A stretch of DNA of 64,000 nucleotides from Streptomyces sp. NBC_01454 (GTDB taxonomy: Bacteria > Actinomycetota > Actinomycetes > Streptomycetales > Streptomycetaceae). The stretch spans positions 1,178,001 through 1,242,000 of the forward strand of contig NZ_CP109460.1 in the NCBI RefSeq assembly GCF_036227565.1, given 5' to 3'. The position numbers and the translations under genes are program-made. Below the pieces are notes generated by a model. It made no database searches. It was not told the origin of the DNA and saw only the letters and a program-made list of their open reading frames with translations. Within the stretch, counting starts at the first letter, position 1. Every line of letters begins with the position of its first letter. This document shows positions 8,735 to 17,340 of this stretch, one piece after another.

Positions 8735-9244
8735 ATGAGCGAGTTGAACTACCCCGAGGAGGGCGGCACCCGGCACACCCCGCTGCCGCCCGGCTACCGC
8801 CACCTCCACGAGGAGCTGCCGATCGGCCACGGGCGGGCGGCGCTGGCGGCGGCGGGTGAGGCGATCACCACCTTCCGGATGCACCGTGCGGCGGGCGCCG
8901 GCATCCGGGCCGACGCCCCGCGGGCCGCGCCGGGCGTGCGGGTCGAGGTCGCGCCGGGCATCGGCCCGATGCGCGTGCGGGCGCCGTGCACCGTGGTGTG
9001 GACGGCGGACGAGGAGGACCGCATCGGCTTCGGATACGGGACCCGCGAGGGGCATCCCGTGTGCGGCGAGGAGGCGTTCCTCGCCGAACTGCGCGCCGAT
9101 GGCTCGGTGTGGTTCACGGTGACCGCTTTCAGCCGCCCCGCCCGGACGCTCACCCGCCTCGCCGGCCCACTGGTACCCGTCTTCCAGCGCCGGTACATCC
9201 GTCATCTCGGCCGCACACTGCGCCGTCTGACGTCGCATCGGTGA
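8735..9244 (+). CDS. DUF1990 family protein
   Basis: A 169-residue cytoplasmic protein of the DUF1990 type. Recognisable pieces are a Tyr-rich N-terminus (ELNYPEEGGT), GHGRAALAAAGEAITTFRMH near residue 30, a central beta segment with GFGYGTREGHPVCGEEAF, and a C-terminal SRPARTLTRLAGPLVPVFQR followed by a basic tail. The function is unknown; related plant and bacterial proteins have a lipocalin-like or START-like appearance. The ATG lies after CCAGGAG. It is a single gene flanked by hairpins on both sides. Confidence 0.82.
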   Translation: MSELNYPEEGGTRHTPLPPGYRHLHEELPIGHGRAALAAAGEAITTFRMHRAAGAGIRADAPRAAPGVRVEVAPGIGPMRVRAPCTVVWTADEEDRIGFGYGTREGHPVCGEEAFLAELRADGSVWFTVTAFSRPARTLTRLAGPLVPVFQRRYIRHLGRTLRRLTSHR

Positions 9245-9277
9245 GCGCGCCTCGGGGGCGTTCTCCCCGGCGCTCAC
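9241..9277 (+). terminator. Hairpin overlapping the DUF1990 stop codon
   Basis: Arms GTGAGCGC (9241-9248) and GCGCTCAC (9270-9277) enclose a second short CGGGG/CCCCG stem. The left arm includes the TGA stop. It probably ends transcription of the DUF1990 gene before the phosphatase gene. Confidence 0.5.
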
Positions 9278-9417
9278 ACCGTTCGCTACGCCCTGCCGGT
9301 CCCCGGAAGACGCTTTGTTACCGACGCGTAGATTCAGGGCTCCCCGTTCCCAGACGTCCACTTGGCCTTCATCAATCCGTCACCATCGCCTCCGACGGCC
9401 GTGAGAGAAATCCAGAC

Positions 9418-10641
9418 ATGTGTGAGGACGAACTGATCCCGCCGCAGGCGGACATGACCGAGCAGGAGTGGCTGCGCACCGGCTCGGCGACGGCGGCCGG
9501 GGAGCCGTCGATGCCTACGACGGGGCGCACGCTGCCCTTCGTGAACCGGCGGACGCTGCTGGGCGGCGCGATGGCCGGCGCGGCGCTCGCGGTACTGCCG
9601 TCGCCGGCACAGTCGCCCGCCTCCGCCGCTCCCCGCCCGGGGGCCCCGGGAGCCTTCCCGTTCCCCGAACACCCCAATGGCAAGGGAGAGTTCGCGATTC
9701 TGGTCACCGGGGACGCGGGGACGGGAGACGAGGCGCAGTACGCGGTGGCGGCCGCCGCACGCGATGTCTGCCGGGCCGAGCGAGTGAGTCTCGCGGTGGG
9801 TCTGGGCGACAACATCTACGAGAACGGGCCGGAATCCGCCGACGACTCGGAATTCCAGGACAAGTTCGAGAAGCCCAACAGCGGCATCGATGTGCCGTGG
9901 CTGATGGTGCTGGGCAACCACGACTGCTCGGGGCTGATTCCCGGCAGCGGCGGCGACCCGTCCCGCGGTGACCGCGAGGTCGCCTACGCCGCCACGTCGC
10001 GGCGCTGGTACATGCCGAGCCGCTACTACAGCGTGCCGCTGCCGGCCGCCGATCCGCTGGTGGAGTTCTTCGCGATCGACACCATTCCGTGGTCCTCGTA
10101 CGTCGCCCAGCTCGACCCGCACTACCGGTGGGACGGGCCGTACATGCGCGAGCAGCGGAGCTGGCTGGACGGCGCGCTGCGTGCCTCGCGCGCCCGCTGG
10201 AAGGTGGTGATCGGCCATCACCCGTACCTCAACAACGGCAAGCACGGCAGTGCCGGTTCCTATGACGGGTTCGAGATCGGGAACTACACCAGCGGGGTCC
10301 ACCTCAAGGACATGTACGAGAACGTGGTGGCCGGCCGGGCCGATCTGATCCTGTCCGGTCACGATCACACCCTGCAGATCCTGGAGCCGACGGCCCGCAC
10401 GGGCGGCACCCGGCAGGTGGTGTGCGGGGCGTCGGCCAAGACGGAGGACGGCAAGGCACACTTCGGGCACCCGGCGGCCTGGCAGAACTTCTCCGACCAC
10501 GGCTTCATGCTGCTGAAGGTGTCCGGCGCCCGGCTGACCATCGATGCGTACACGGTGGACGTGGCGACCCGGAAGGCCACCCTGGCGCACCGGGCGCGGC
10601 AGACCCGGCCGGTATCCGCACCCGCGCGGGCGCACGCCTGA
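9418..10641 (+). CDS. Secreted calcineurin-like metallophosphoesterase (purple acid phosphatase-like)
   Basis: A 407-residue exported phosphatase. The start ATG follows GAGAGAAA; an N-terminal cytoplasmic stretch precedes a Tat-like signal at about residues 40-65 (NRRTLLGGAMAGAALAVLP). The metal-site motifs of the calcineurin-like fold occur in order: GDAGTGDE (about 100), LGDNIYENG, LGNHDCS (about 165), GHHPYLNN (about 265) and SGHDHTLQ (about 315). The layout and GDNIYENG resemble the tartrate-resistant (type 5) acid phosphatase group, so it probably releases phosphate from organic phosphates outside the cell. No PhoP box was identified upstream. Confidence 0.87.
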   Translation: MCEDELIPPQADMTEQEWLRTGSATAAGEPSMPTTGRTLPFVNRRTLLGGAMAGAALAVLPSPAQSPASAAPRPGAPGAFPFPEHPNGKGEFAILVTGDAGTGDEAQYAVAAAARDVCRAERVSLAVGLGDNIYENGPESADDSEFQDKFEKPNSGIDVPWLMVLGNHDCSGLIPGSGGDPSRGDREVAYAATSRRWYMPSRYYSVPLPAADPLVEFFAIDTIPWSSYVAQLDPHYRWDGPYMREQRSWLDGALRASRARWKVVIGHHPYLNNGKHGSAGSYDGFEIGNYTSGVHLKDMYENVVAGRADLILSGHDHTLQILEPTARTGGTRQVVCGASAKTEDGKAHFGHPAAWQNFSDHGFMLLKVSGARLTIDAYTVDVATRKATLAHRARQTRPVSAPARAHA

Positions 10642-10697
10642 CGGGCGCACGCCTCACAGGTTGCGGCGCCGGAAATGCGGGTTATCCGGCCCGCGCC

Positions 10698-10703
10698 TAG
10701 GGT
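10698..10703 (+). promoter_or_regulatory. Candidate -10 element TAGGGT for a leaderless transcript
   Basis: TAGGGT ends six bases before an ATG at 10710. This is the spacing seen at leaderless streptomycete genes, where transcription starts at the start codon. The -35 match is weak. It supports the small coupled reading frame that runs into the first SpoIIE-type gene. Confidence 0.35.
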
Positions 10704-10709
10704 GTTCGC

Positions 10710-10868
10710 ATGGCCGCGCTCCGGTGGATATCGGCCCCGGTCAACGGCCCGCGACCGTGGGCACGAGACGTGCTCGGCGCGGCGCGGCCCGCCCTGGCAC
10801 GCGGCTGCCCGGCAGCGGCGGATACCCGCGCCGCGCAGGACCGGGCCGCGCGACGTGACGCGCCATGA
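10710..10868 (+). CDS. Possible 52-residue leader ORF coupled to the SpoIIE-type gene
   Basis: A short reading frame (MAALRWISAPVNGPRPWARD...) starts right after a TAGGGT -10-like element. Its TGA overlaps the ATG of the downstream phosphatase in an ATGA arrangement. The phosphatase has no good Shine-Dalgarno sequence of its own, so translation could be delivered by coupling. The peptide is Ala/Arg-rich with no recognisable domain, and its composition could equally come from any GC-rich open frame. A coding role is therefore only suggested by its position. Confidence 0.3.
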   Translation: MAALRWISAPVNGPRPWARDVLGAARPALARGCPAAADTRAAQDRAARRDAP

Positions 10869-13000
10869 CCGGCCGGTTCGTGGAATCGCCCGGCGAGGAC
10901 TACGACCCCCGGGCCGACCGGGACTGGCGCCCGGTCACGGAGGACGCGCCCGGGGTGTCGGACCACAAGCCCATCGGTCTGCGCGAGCGGCTGTCACTCA
11001 ACCGGATGGGCACCTTCGACTGGGATCTGGACGACGGGTTCATGGACCTGGACCCCGGCGCCATGGACGTCTTCGATCTGCGCCCGGACGAATACGACGG
11101 CGCGCCGATGTCCCTGGTCTCCCGGGTCCCTCCGGAGGAGGGCCTGCGGCTGGACGAGGCGCTCGCCCAGGCCCTGCGGGACGGCCACTCGTCCTACGGC
11201 TCCTACTTCCGCGTCCAGTGCCGCGACGGGACCCAGCGCTGGACCCACTCCCAGGGGCGGATCCTGCACGACGCGGACGGAATGCCGTACCGGATCATCG
11301 GCATCGTCCGGGAGGCGACCAGCGAGCTGGCGGACTCCGCGCTGCTGCGCTCGCTCCAGCAGGAGCGGCAGCGGCAGACCGTGATGGTGCAGCAGACGAC
11401 CGCGGCGCTGGCCCGCGCGCTGTCCGTCAAGGATGTGACCCGGGTGCTCACCGACAGCGGCGGCGCCCGGCGGTTCGGCGCGGACGGCCTGCTGCTCGGG
11501 CTGGTCGAGAACGACCGGTTCGAGGTGATCGCCGCCGCCGGCCTGGAGGGCGAGGTGCCCGACGACATGATGACCTCGCGGCTGGACGACACCCTGCCGC
11601 TGGCCGACACGGCGCGTTCGCGGCGGCCGCTCTTCCTCAGCAGCCGGAGCGAGCTGATCGCCCGCTTTCCACGGCTGCGCCCGTACACCGAGGTGCTGCC
11701 GACGGGCAGCGCGGCGTTCCTGCCGCTGGTGGCGCAGGACACCGTCATCGGGGCGCTGGGGCTGTTCAACGCGGAGCCCGCGGTGCAGTCGCCGGAGGCC
11801 AGGAATGTGGCGCTGGCGCTGGCCGGTGTGGTCGCCCAGTCGGTGCAGCGGGCGACCCTCTTCGACCAGGAGCGGGAGTTCGCCACGGGACTGCAGGCGA
11901 CGATGCTGCCGCGCCGGCTGCCGCCCCTGGCGGGCGGTGCGGTCACCGTGCGCTATCACCCGGCGAGCGTCGGACGGGACGTCGGCGGCGACTGGTACGA
12001 CGTCATCGCGCTGCCGCAGGGGCGCACCGGGCTGGTGGTCGGCGACGTCCAGGGCCATGACACCCATGCGGCCGCCGTGATGGGCCAGCTGCGGATCGCG
12101 CTGCGGGCCTACGCCAGCGAGGGGCACACGCCGGAAACCGTGCTGGTGCGGGCCTCCCGCTTTCTGTCCGAGCTGGACACCGAGCGCTTCGCCACGTGCA
12201 CCTACATCCAGGCCGATCTGGAGTCCGGGGCGCTGCATCTCGCACGGGCCGGCCATCTCGGGCCGCTGATCAGCAACAGCTCCCGGCACATCGACTGGCC
12301 CGAGGTCCGTGGCGGGTTGCCGCTGGGCCTGGCCACCGCCTTCGGGCACGACCACTTCCCGGAGACGCAGCTGTTCCTGGAGCCCGGGTCGACGCTGCTG
12401 CTGTGCACCGACGGGCTGGTCGAGCGGCCCGGCCACGACATCTCCTCCGGCATCGACGCGCTGTCCGAGGCCGTCCGCGAGGGCCCTACGGAGCTGGAAG
12501 CGCTCGCCGACCGGCTCTCGGACCAGCTGTGGGCCGCCCCCGGCTCGGAGGACGACATGGCGCTCCTGCTGCTGCACCGGCTCCCCGGCCCCGGGCCGGC
12601 CACCACTCCCCGGCTGCGGCTGCATGTCCACCAGGCCGACCCCTCGGGCACGGCGGAGGTCCGCTCGGCGCTGCGCCGCACGCTGGACCAGTGGCGGGCG
12701 GGCGCCGTCGCCCACCACGTCGAGGTCGCCGCCTCCGAGCTGATCGCCAATGCGCTGACCCACACGGAGAGCGGTGCCCTGGTCTCCGTGGAGCTGCTGC
12801 CCGGCACCCCGCGGCGGATCCGGCTGGAGGTCGAGGACCGCTCCAGCCGGTGGCCGCGGCGGCGCAGCCCCGGGGAGACCGCGACCTCGGGCCGGGGGCT
12901 GATGCTGGTCGAGGCCTTCGCGGACCGCTGGGGCGCGGAGCCGCGCGGTGCGGGCAAGGCGCTGTGGTGTGAGTTCGCGGTGCCCGACGGCCCGCAGTGA
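10865..13000 (+). CDS. PAS-GAF-SpoIIE phosphatase-HATPase regulatory protein (copy 1)
   Basis: A 711-residue multidomain signalling protein. In order: a PAS-like sensor (residues about 40-150, LNRMGTFDWDLDDGFMDLD), a GAF domain (about 180-335), a PP2C-type SpoIIE serine phosphatase (about 345-560; GGDWYD, GDVQGHD, LCTDGLVERPG metal-site motifs), and a C-terminal HATPase of the anti-sigma kinase type (about 580-705; ASELIANALTHTESG, SGRGLMLVEAFADRWG). Such proteins combine the kinase and phosphatase arms of a partner-switching circuit that controls an anti-anti-sigma factor. No STAS or sigma gene is adjacent. The gene at 19282-21345 is a full-length paralogue. The start overlaps the stop of a possible leader ORF. 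Confidence 0.9.
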   Translation: MTGRFVESPGEDYDPRADRDWRPVTEDAPGVSDHKPIGLRERLSLNRMGTFDWDLDDGFMDLDPGAMDVFDLRPDEYDGAPMSLVSRVPPEEGLRLDEALAQALRDGHSSYGSYFRVQCRDGTQRWTHSQGRILHDADGMPYRIIGIVREATSELADSALLRSLQQERQRQTVMVQQTTAALARALSVKDVTRVLTDSGGARRFGADGLLLGLVENDRFEVIAAAGLEGEVPDDMMTSRLDDTLPLADTARSRRPLFLSSRSELIARFPRLRPYTEVLPTGSAAFLPLVAQDTVIGALGLFNAEPAVQSPEARNVALALAGVVAQSVQRATLFDQEREFATGLQATMLPRRLPPLAGGAVTVRYHPASVGRDVGGDWYDVIALPQGRTGLVVGDVQGHDTHAAAVMGQLRIALRAYASEGHTPETVLVRASRFLSELDTERFATCTYIQADLESGALHLARAGHLGPLISNSSRHIDWPEVRGGLPLGLATAFGHDHFPETQLFLEPGSTLLLCTDGLVERPGHDISSGIDALSEAVREGPTELEALADRLSDQLWAAPGSEDDMALLLLHRLPGPGPATTPRLRLHVHQADPSGTAEVRSALRRTLDQWRAGAVAHHVEVAASELIANALTHTESGALVSVELLPGTPRRIRLEVEDRSSRWPRRRSPGETATSGRGLMLVEAFADRWGAEPRGAGKALWCEFAVPDGPQ

Positions 13001-13023
13001 CCCCGGTCCGCCGCCCTCGCGAA

Positions 13024-13047
13024 GTTACCTGACGGGGCGTCAGTAAC
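13024..13047. terminator. Convergent hairpin between the SpoIIE-type and gabD genes
   Basis: CTGACG-GGG-CGTCAG (13029-13043) is extended by GTTA/TAAC with one bulged C. It sits in the 200-nt convergent space and probably acts as a two-way terminator. The palindromic core could alternatively bind a repressor. The rest of the gap shows no gene. Confidence 0.45.
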
Positions 13048-13200
13048 CGTATGGAGCACGGCCTTTCCCGCGTGCGGGCCCTCTGTCGCCGGCCGCGGCG
13101 GAGGGGCGGCCGAGCCGGCCGACCTGGCCGTGGGCCGACTCGGCCTGACGGGACCGTACACCCTGAACTCCGCGACGAAAACCGCCCCGGACCGTGCCGC

Positions 13201-14598
13201 TCAGTCCTCCGGCCCGTACCACAGTGTCGTCATGTTGCAGAACTCCCGGATGCCGTGCCCGGACAGCTCCCGCCCATAGCCGGAGCGCTTGGCGCCGCCG
13301 AAGGGGAGGCCCGGGTGCGAGGCGGTCATCCCGTTGAAGAAGACACCGCCGGCCTGCACATCGCGGGCGAACCGGGCCTGCTCGTCGGGGTCCCGGGTCC
13401 AGGCGTTGGAACTGAGCCCGAACGGGGTGTCGTTGGCGATCCGCACCGCCTCGTCCACGTCGGCGACGCGGTAGAGCGTGGCCACCGGCCCGAACGCCTC
13501 CTCGTAGTGGATGCGCATGCCGGGGGTGATGTCGGACAGCACCGTCGGCTCGTAGAACCAGCCCGCGCGGTGCTGTGGCGGCCGCCGTCCGCCGCACAGC
13601 GCCGCGGCTCCCTTGTGGATCGCGTCGTCGACGAGTTCCTCCAGGTCGGAGCGGCCCTGTTCGCTGGCGAGCGGCCCGACATCGGTCCGCTCGTCCATCG
13701 GGTCGCCGACGGTCAGCGCCGCCATCCGGTCGGTGAACCGCTCGGTGAAGGCGTCGTAGATCTCGTCGTGCACGAGGAACCGCTTGGCCGCGATGCACGA
13801 CTGCCCGTTGTTCTGGACACGCGCGGTGACCGCGACCCGGGCCGCCTTGTCGAGGTCGGCGGAGGGCAGGACGATGAACGGGTCGCTGCCGCCGAGTTCG
13901 AGGACGGTCTTCTTGACCTCGTCACCGGCGACCGAGGCGACCGCGCGGCCGGCCGGCTCGCTGCCGGTCAGCGTGGCGGCGGCGATCCGCGGGTCGCGCA
14001 GGATGTCCTCGACGGCGCCGGAGCCGATCAGCAGGGTCTGGAAACAGCCCTCGGCGTAGCCGGCGCGGCGGAAGAGCTCCTCCAGGTACAGCGCGGTCTG
14101 CGGGACGTTCGAGGCGTGCTTGAGCAGGCCGGTGTTGCCGGCCATCAGGGCGGGTGCGGCGAACCGGACGACCTGCCACAGCGGGAAGTTCCACGGCATC
14201 ACCGCGAGGACGGTGCCGAGGGGGCGGTAGCGCACCACGGCGCGGGCGGCGCCGGAGTCGCTGACGTCGGCGGGGTCGGGGTGCTCGTCGGCGAGCAGTT
14301 CCTCGGCGTGGTCGGCGTACCAGCGCATGGTCTTGGCGCACTTCGCGGCCTCCGCGCGCGCCTGGGCCAGCGGTTTGCCCATCTCCGTGGTCATCGTGCG
14401 GGCGATGCCGTCCTGGTCGGCGTCGAGCAGTTCGGCGGCCTTGTGCAGCAGTTCCGCGCGGTGGGCGAAGCTGGTGCGGCGGTGCTCCTGGAAGGCCTGG
14501 TCCGCCCGGACCAGATGGTCTTCGATCTCGCCGGCGTTGAGCGCGTCGAAGGTCTTCAGGGTCTCGCCGGTTGCCGGGTTGACCGTGGCGATGGCCAT
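13201..14598 (-). CDS. gabD: NAD(P)-dependent succinate-semialdehyde dehydrogenase
   Basis: A 465-residue aldehyde dehydrogenase. I chose the ATG at MAIATVNPATGE because AAGGAGG lies eight bases upstream (14607-14613); a GTG three codons earlier falls inside that ribosome site. Key elements are MPWNFPLWQVVRFAAPALMAGN (cofactor entry), LTGSEPAGRAV, the catalytic Glu in VLELGGSDPF (about 230) and the nucleophilic Cys in NNGQSCIAAKRF (about 265). The overall match is to the GabD/YneI type that oxidises succinate semialdehyde to succinate in GABA breakdown. An APC-type permease lies about 8 kb away with no proven link. The proline-rich small gene lies upstream on the same strand. Confidence 0.87.
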   Translation of the reverse strand: MAIATVNPATGETLKTFDALNAGEIEDHLVRADQAFQEHRRTSFAHRAELLHKAAELLDADQDGIARTMTTEMGKPLAQARAEAAKCAKTMRWYADHAEELLADEHPDPADVSDSGAARAVVRYRPLGTVLAVMPWNFPLWQVVRFAAPALMAGNTGLLKHASNVPQTALYLEELFRRAGYAEGCFQTLLIGSGAVEDILRDPRIAAATLTGSEPAGRAVASVAGDEVKKTVLELGGSDPFIVLPSADLDKAARVAVTARVQNNGQSCIAAKRFLVHDEIYDAFTERFTDRMAALTVGDPMDERTDVGPLASEQGRSDLEELVDDAIHKGAAALCGGRRPPQHRAGWFYEPTVLSDITPGMRIHYEEAFGPVATLYRVADVDEAVRIANDTPFGLSSNAWTRDPDEQARFARDVQAGGVFFNGMTASHPGLPFGGAKRSGYGRELSGHGIREFCNMTTLWYGPED

Positions 14599-14666
14599 GG
14601 TCGGCACCTCCTTGGTGGTGCGGGCGTGAACACCCGCGAACGACGGGGCGACGGTCCGGGCGGCTC

Positions 14667-14906
14667 CTAGGAGAGCGGCGAGGGCGCCGGGGACGGCTCC
14701 GGGACCGGGTCGGGGTCGGGTCCGGGCGGCCGTGGGATCGGTGACGGTTCCGGCGGGATGGGGTCCGGCGGGCCGGGTGGGCTCGGCGGGCCGGGCAGCG
14801 GGTCCGGGACGGGGGCCGGCGGCGGGCCTCCCGGATCCGGGGGCGGGGTGGGCTGCGGATCGCGGTCGAGCGTGCGGTCGCTGCGCGTATGCGGTTGCCG
14901 CTGCAC
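14667..14906 (-). CDS. Small proline-rich protein
   Basis: A 79-residue hypothetical protein beginning at GTG (14906), which has GGAGG six bases upstream. The sequence starts with a basic, hydrophilic QRQPHTRSDRTLDRDP and then becomes nearly pure Pro/Asp/Glu/Gly/Ser (PPPDPGGPPPAPVPDPLPGP and similar). It has no signal peptide or membrane segment and is likely disordered and acidic. It precedes gabD by about 70 nt on the same strand. The function is unknown. The ribosome site argues that it is a real gene, but low complexity leaves room for doubt. Confidence 0.5.
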   Translation of the reverse strand: MQRQPHTRSDRTLDRDPQPTPPPDPGGPPPAPVPDPLPGPPSPPGPPDPIPPEPSPIPRPPGPDPDPVPEPSPAPSPLS

Positions 14907-15082
14907 GGTGGGCCTCCAGAGTGAGACGTCTAGTGGCACATGGGCCCCGTACCCGAGTTTCGCCCGTCCATGGCCCCGGCGCACGACGGATTGCGGCGGA
15001 CGGAGTGCGCGGGGGCCGGGGGCGGTGGATGTGACCTGATCGGGCGGCGCCCGGGGAGCCCGCCGCGCTCTACCGTGCGGTC

Positions 15083-15871
15083 ATGCCCATGACGCGTATC
15101 AGGACGACGCACCCGGCCGCGGCCGGGGCCAGGACCGCGGCCGGCGGCGCGATCCGGGCCGCGGTGCCGCCGGCGGCCGCCGCGCTGCTCCTCGCGCTCT
15201 GCGCGCCCGCCCCGGCGGCCGCCGCGCGGCCCGCGGGCTCCCCCGTCCCGCTGCCCGCCCGTATGGCGGACACCGGGGGCGGCGGGCAGCTCATCACCGC
15301 CCGGGCGCGCACCCCGCGTGCCACCACCGGGACGGTGACGTGGTGGGAGCGCCACAACGGCCGCTGGCGGCGGGCGGGTCGGGCGCCGGCCCGGTTCGGT
15401 GCCGGCGGGCTGACCGAAGGCCGCACCCGGGTGCAGGGCACCTCGACCACCCCCACCGGGCTGTACGACCTGCCGTTCGCGTTCGGCCTCGCCCCGGCGC
15501 CGCCCGGTACCGCCCTCCCCTACCGCCGGGTCGGCGCGGACTCCTGGTGGTGCGAGGACAACGCCTCGGCCTCCTACAACCGCTGGGTGGCGCCCCTGCC
15601 GCCGGACTGCGCGGCCGCCGAGTCCGAACGGCTGGCGGACTATCCGACGCAGTACGACCGGGCCCTGGTCACCGGCTTCAACTACCGCCGTCCGGTGCAC
15701 GGCCGCGGCGCCGGGATCTTCCTCCATGTCCAGGGGAAGGGCGCCACGGCCGGCTGTGTGTCCGTACCGGCCGGGGCGATGGCGCGGATCCTGTCCTGGG
15801 TGCGGCCGTCCCGGCATCCGCACCTCGCCATCGGCACGGCGCACGGACCGACCGCGCTCACCCGCTACTGA
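15083..15871 (+). CDS. Secreted L,D-transpeptidase-like (YkuD family) protein
   Basis: A 262-residue protein with an N-terminal export signal (basic MPMTRIRTT, then an Ala/Leu-rich core to about residue 50). The C-terminal half carries the catalytic signature HVQGKGATAGCVSVP (about residues 215-230), in which His and Cys match the HxG..GC pair of L,D-transpeptidases. Upstream landmarks of this actinobacterial subgroup are TTPTGLYDLPFAFG and WWCEDNASASYNRW. It may cross-link or modify peptidoglycan through meso-/LL-diaminopimelate; this subgroup has little direct biochemistry. It has no LysM or Ig-like domains. The gene is monocistronic. Confidence 0.82.
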   Translation: MPMTRIRTTHPAAAGARTAAGGAIRAAVPPAAAALLLALCAPAPAAAARPAGSPVPLPARMADTGGGGQLITARARTPRATTGTVTWWERHNGRWRRAGRAPARFGAGGLTEGRTRVQGTSTTPTGLYDLPFAFGLAPAPPGTALPYRRVGADSWWCEDNASASYNRWVAPLPPDCAAAESERLADYPTQYDRALVTGFNYRRPVHGRGAGIFLHVQGKGATAGCVSVPAGAMARILSWVRPSRHPHLAIGTAHGPTALTRY

Positions 15872-15978
15872 CGCCGTCCGCCCGGGCGGCACGGGGAAAG
15901 GGGCAGGGACGGGACAGGGCCACGCCGTCCGGCGTCCGGGTGGGCCGGCGCGGGAGCCGCGGCGGCAGACCCCGCTCC

Positions 15979-17253
15979 TCACGGCTGTGGTGCGCGGGCG
16001 TCGTAGCGGGCGAAGCCGCGGCGGGCGAGGCCCAGGCCGGTCACCACCAGCAAGCAGGCCAGACCGCCGCCGATCACCGCGGTGGCCGGGGAGGTCAGAT
16101 CGGCCGCCGACCCGGCCAGGAAGTCGCCCAGCCGCGGCCCGCCCGCGACCACCACGATGAAGACGCCCTGGAGCCGGCCGCGCATCGCGTCCGGCGTCGC
16201 GGCCTGGAGCATGGTGCTGCGGAACACCATCGAGACGGTGTCCGCGCAGCCGGCCACCGCCAGGAAGAACAGGCCGAGCCACAGCTGGCGCGAGAGCCCG
16301 AAGCAGGCCACGGCCGCACCCCAGGAGGCCACCGCCAGCAGAATGGCCAGACCGTGCCGGCGGATCCCGCCGAGCCAGCCGGAGAACAGCCCGCCCAGTA
16401 CGGCGCCCACCGCGGGCGCGGCGACCAGCAGACCGACGGTCTTGGCGTCCCCGGCGAACCAGAGCACCGCGACCGCGGGGAACAGCGCCCGCGGCTGGGC
16501 GAGCACCATCGCCGCCAGGTCGGAGAAGAACGTCATCCGCAGATTCGGCCGGGTGGCGAGAAAACGCAGCCCGTCCAGGACGGAGGCCCGGCGCCGCGGC
16601 CCCTCCCCCTGGTCGGGCCGCATGGACGGCAGCCGCCACATCGCGTACAGCGAGCCGCTGAAGGCCACCACGTCGATCAGATACGCGGTCTGGTAGCCCC
16701 ACAGACCGACGATGACGCCGCCCAGCATCGGCCCGCCCATCAGACCGAGGTTGCTGGTCAGGGAGTTGAGGGCGTTGGCGGCCGGCAGCTGCTCGGCGGG
16801 CAGCAGCCGCGGGATCATCGAGGAGCGGGCCGGCGAGTTCATCGCGAAGCAGACGGCCTGGACGGCGACGACCCCGTAGAGCAGCCAGACCCGGTGGAAT
16901 CCGGCCAGTGCGGCGACGGCCAGCGTGACGGACATCGCGGTGGCGCCCACGGCGCTGTAGAGGCCCAGTGTGCGCCGGTCGACGGTATCGGCGATGGCGC
17001 CGCCGTACAGACCGAAGACCACCAGCGGGACCAGTGCGCACAGACCCACCAGACCGACCGAGAAGGTGGAGTGGGTGAGGGCGTAGACCTGGAGGGAGAC
17101 CGCGAGGGCGGTCATCTGCTGGCCCATCCAGGAGATGGTGTTGCCGCACCACAGACGGCGGTAGTCCGGGGAGGTGCGCAGTGGGGTCAGATCGGCGAAT
17201 ATCCGGGAGCGCAGGGGTATTTCGCCCTTTTCGGAGGTTGCTGTAGGGGCCAC
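15979..17253 (-). CDS. MFS transporter (EntS-like exporter)
   Basis: A 424-residue membrane protein with about twelve hydrophobic helices. The N-terminal segment SPDYRRLWCGNTISWMGQQM and the loop GGAIADTVDRRTL match the EntS/multidrug exporter branch of the major facilitator superfamily. GGLFSGWLGGIRRHG marks the corresponding loop of the second half, and DAMRGRLQGVF the substrate-proton region. It probably exports a small molecule such as a drug or siderophore; no siderophore genes are near. I chose a GTG start (MAPTATSEKG); the frame is open about 70 codons further but that part looks like run-on into the neighbouring pseudogene region. Confidence 0.83.
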   Translation of the reverse strand: MAPTATSEKGEIPLRSRIFADLTPLRTSPDYRRLWCGNTISWMGQQMTALAVSLQVYALTHSTFSVGLVGLCALVPLVVFGLYGGAIADTVDRRTLGLYSAVGATAMSVTLAVAALAGFHRVWLLYGVVAVQAVCFAMNSPARSSMIPRLLPAEQLPAANALNSLTSNLGLMGGPMLGGVIVGLWGYQTAYLIDVVAFSGSLYAMWRLPSMRPDQGEGPRRRASVLDGLRFLATRPNLRMTFFSDLAAMVLAQPRALFPAVAVLWFAGDAKTVGLLVAAPAVGAVLGGLFSGWLGGIRRHGLAILLAVASWGAAVACFGLSRQLWLGLFFLAVAGCADTVSMVFRSTMLQAATPDAMRGRLQGVFIVVVAGGPRLGDFLAGSAADLTSPATAVIGGGLACLLVVTGLGLARRGFARYDARAPQP

Positions 17254-17340
17254 GCGGCGCAGTAAAGCATGCCGCCGGTCCGGAAGGGACGACAGGGTGG
17301 GAACAGCCGCACGCGGCACTCGCCCCTTACATACCGCCGC

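Noticed and set aside
14667..14906. Proline-rich ORF dismissed as pure GC artefact
   Set aside because: Dismissal was dropped because a GGAGG site is correctly spaced before its GTG; it is listed with reduced confidence instead.
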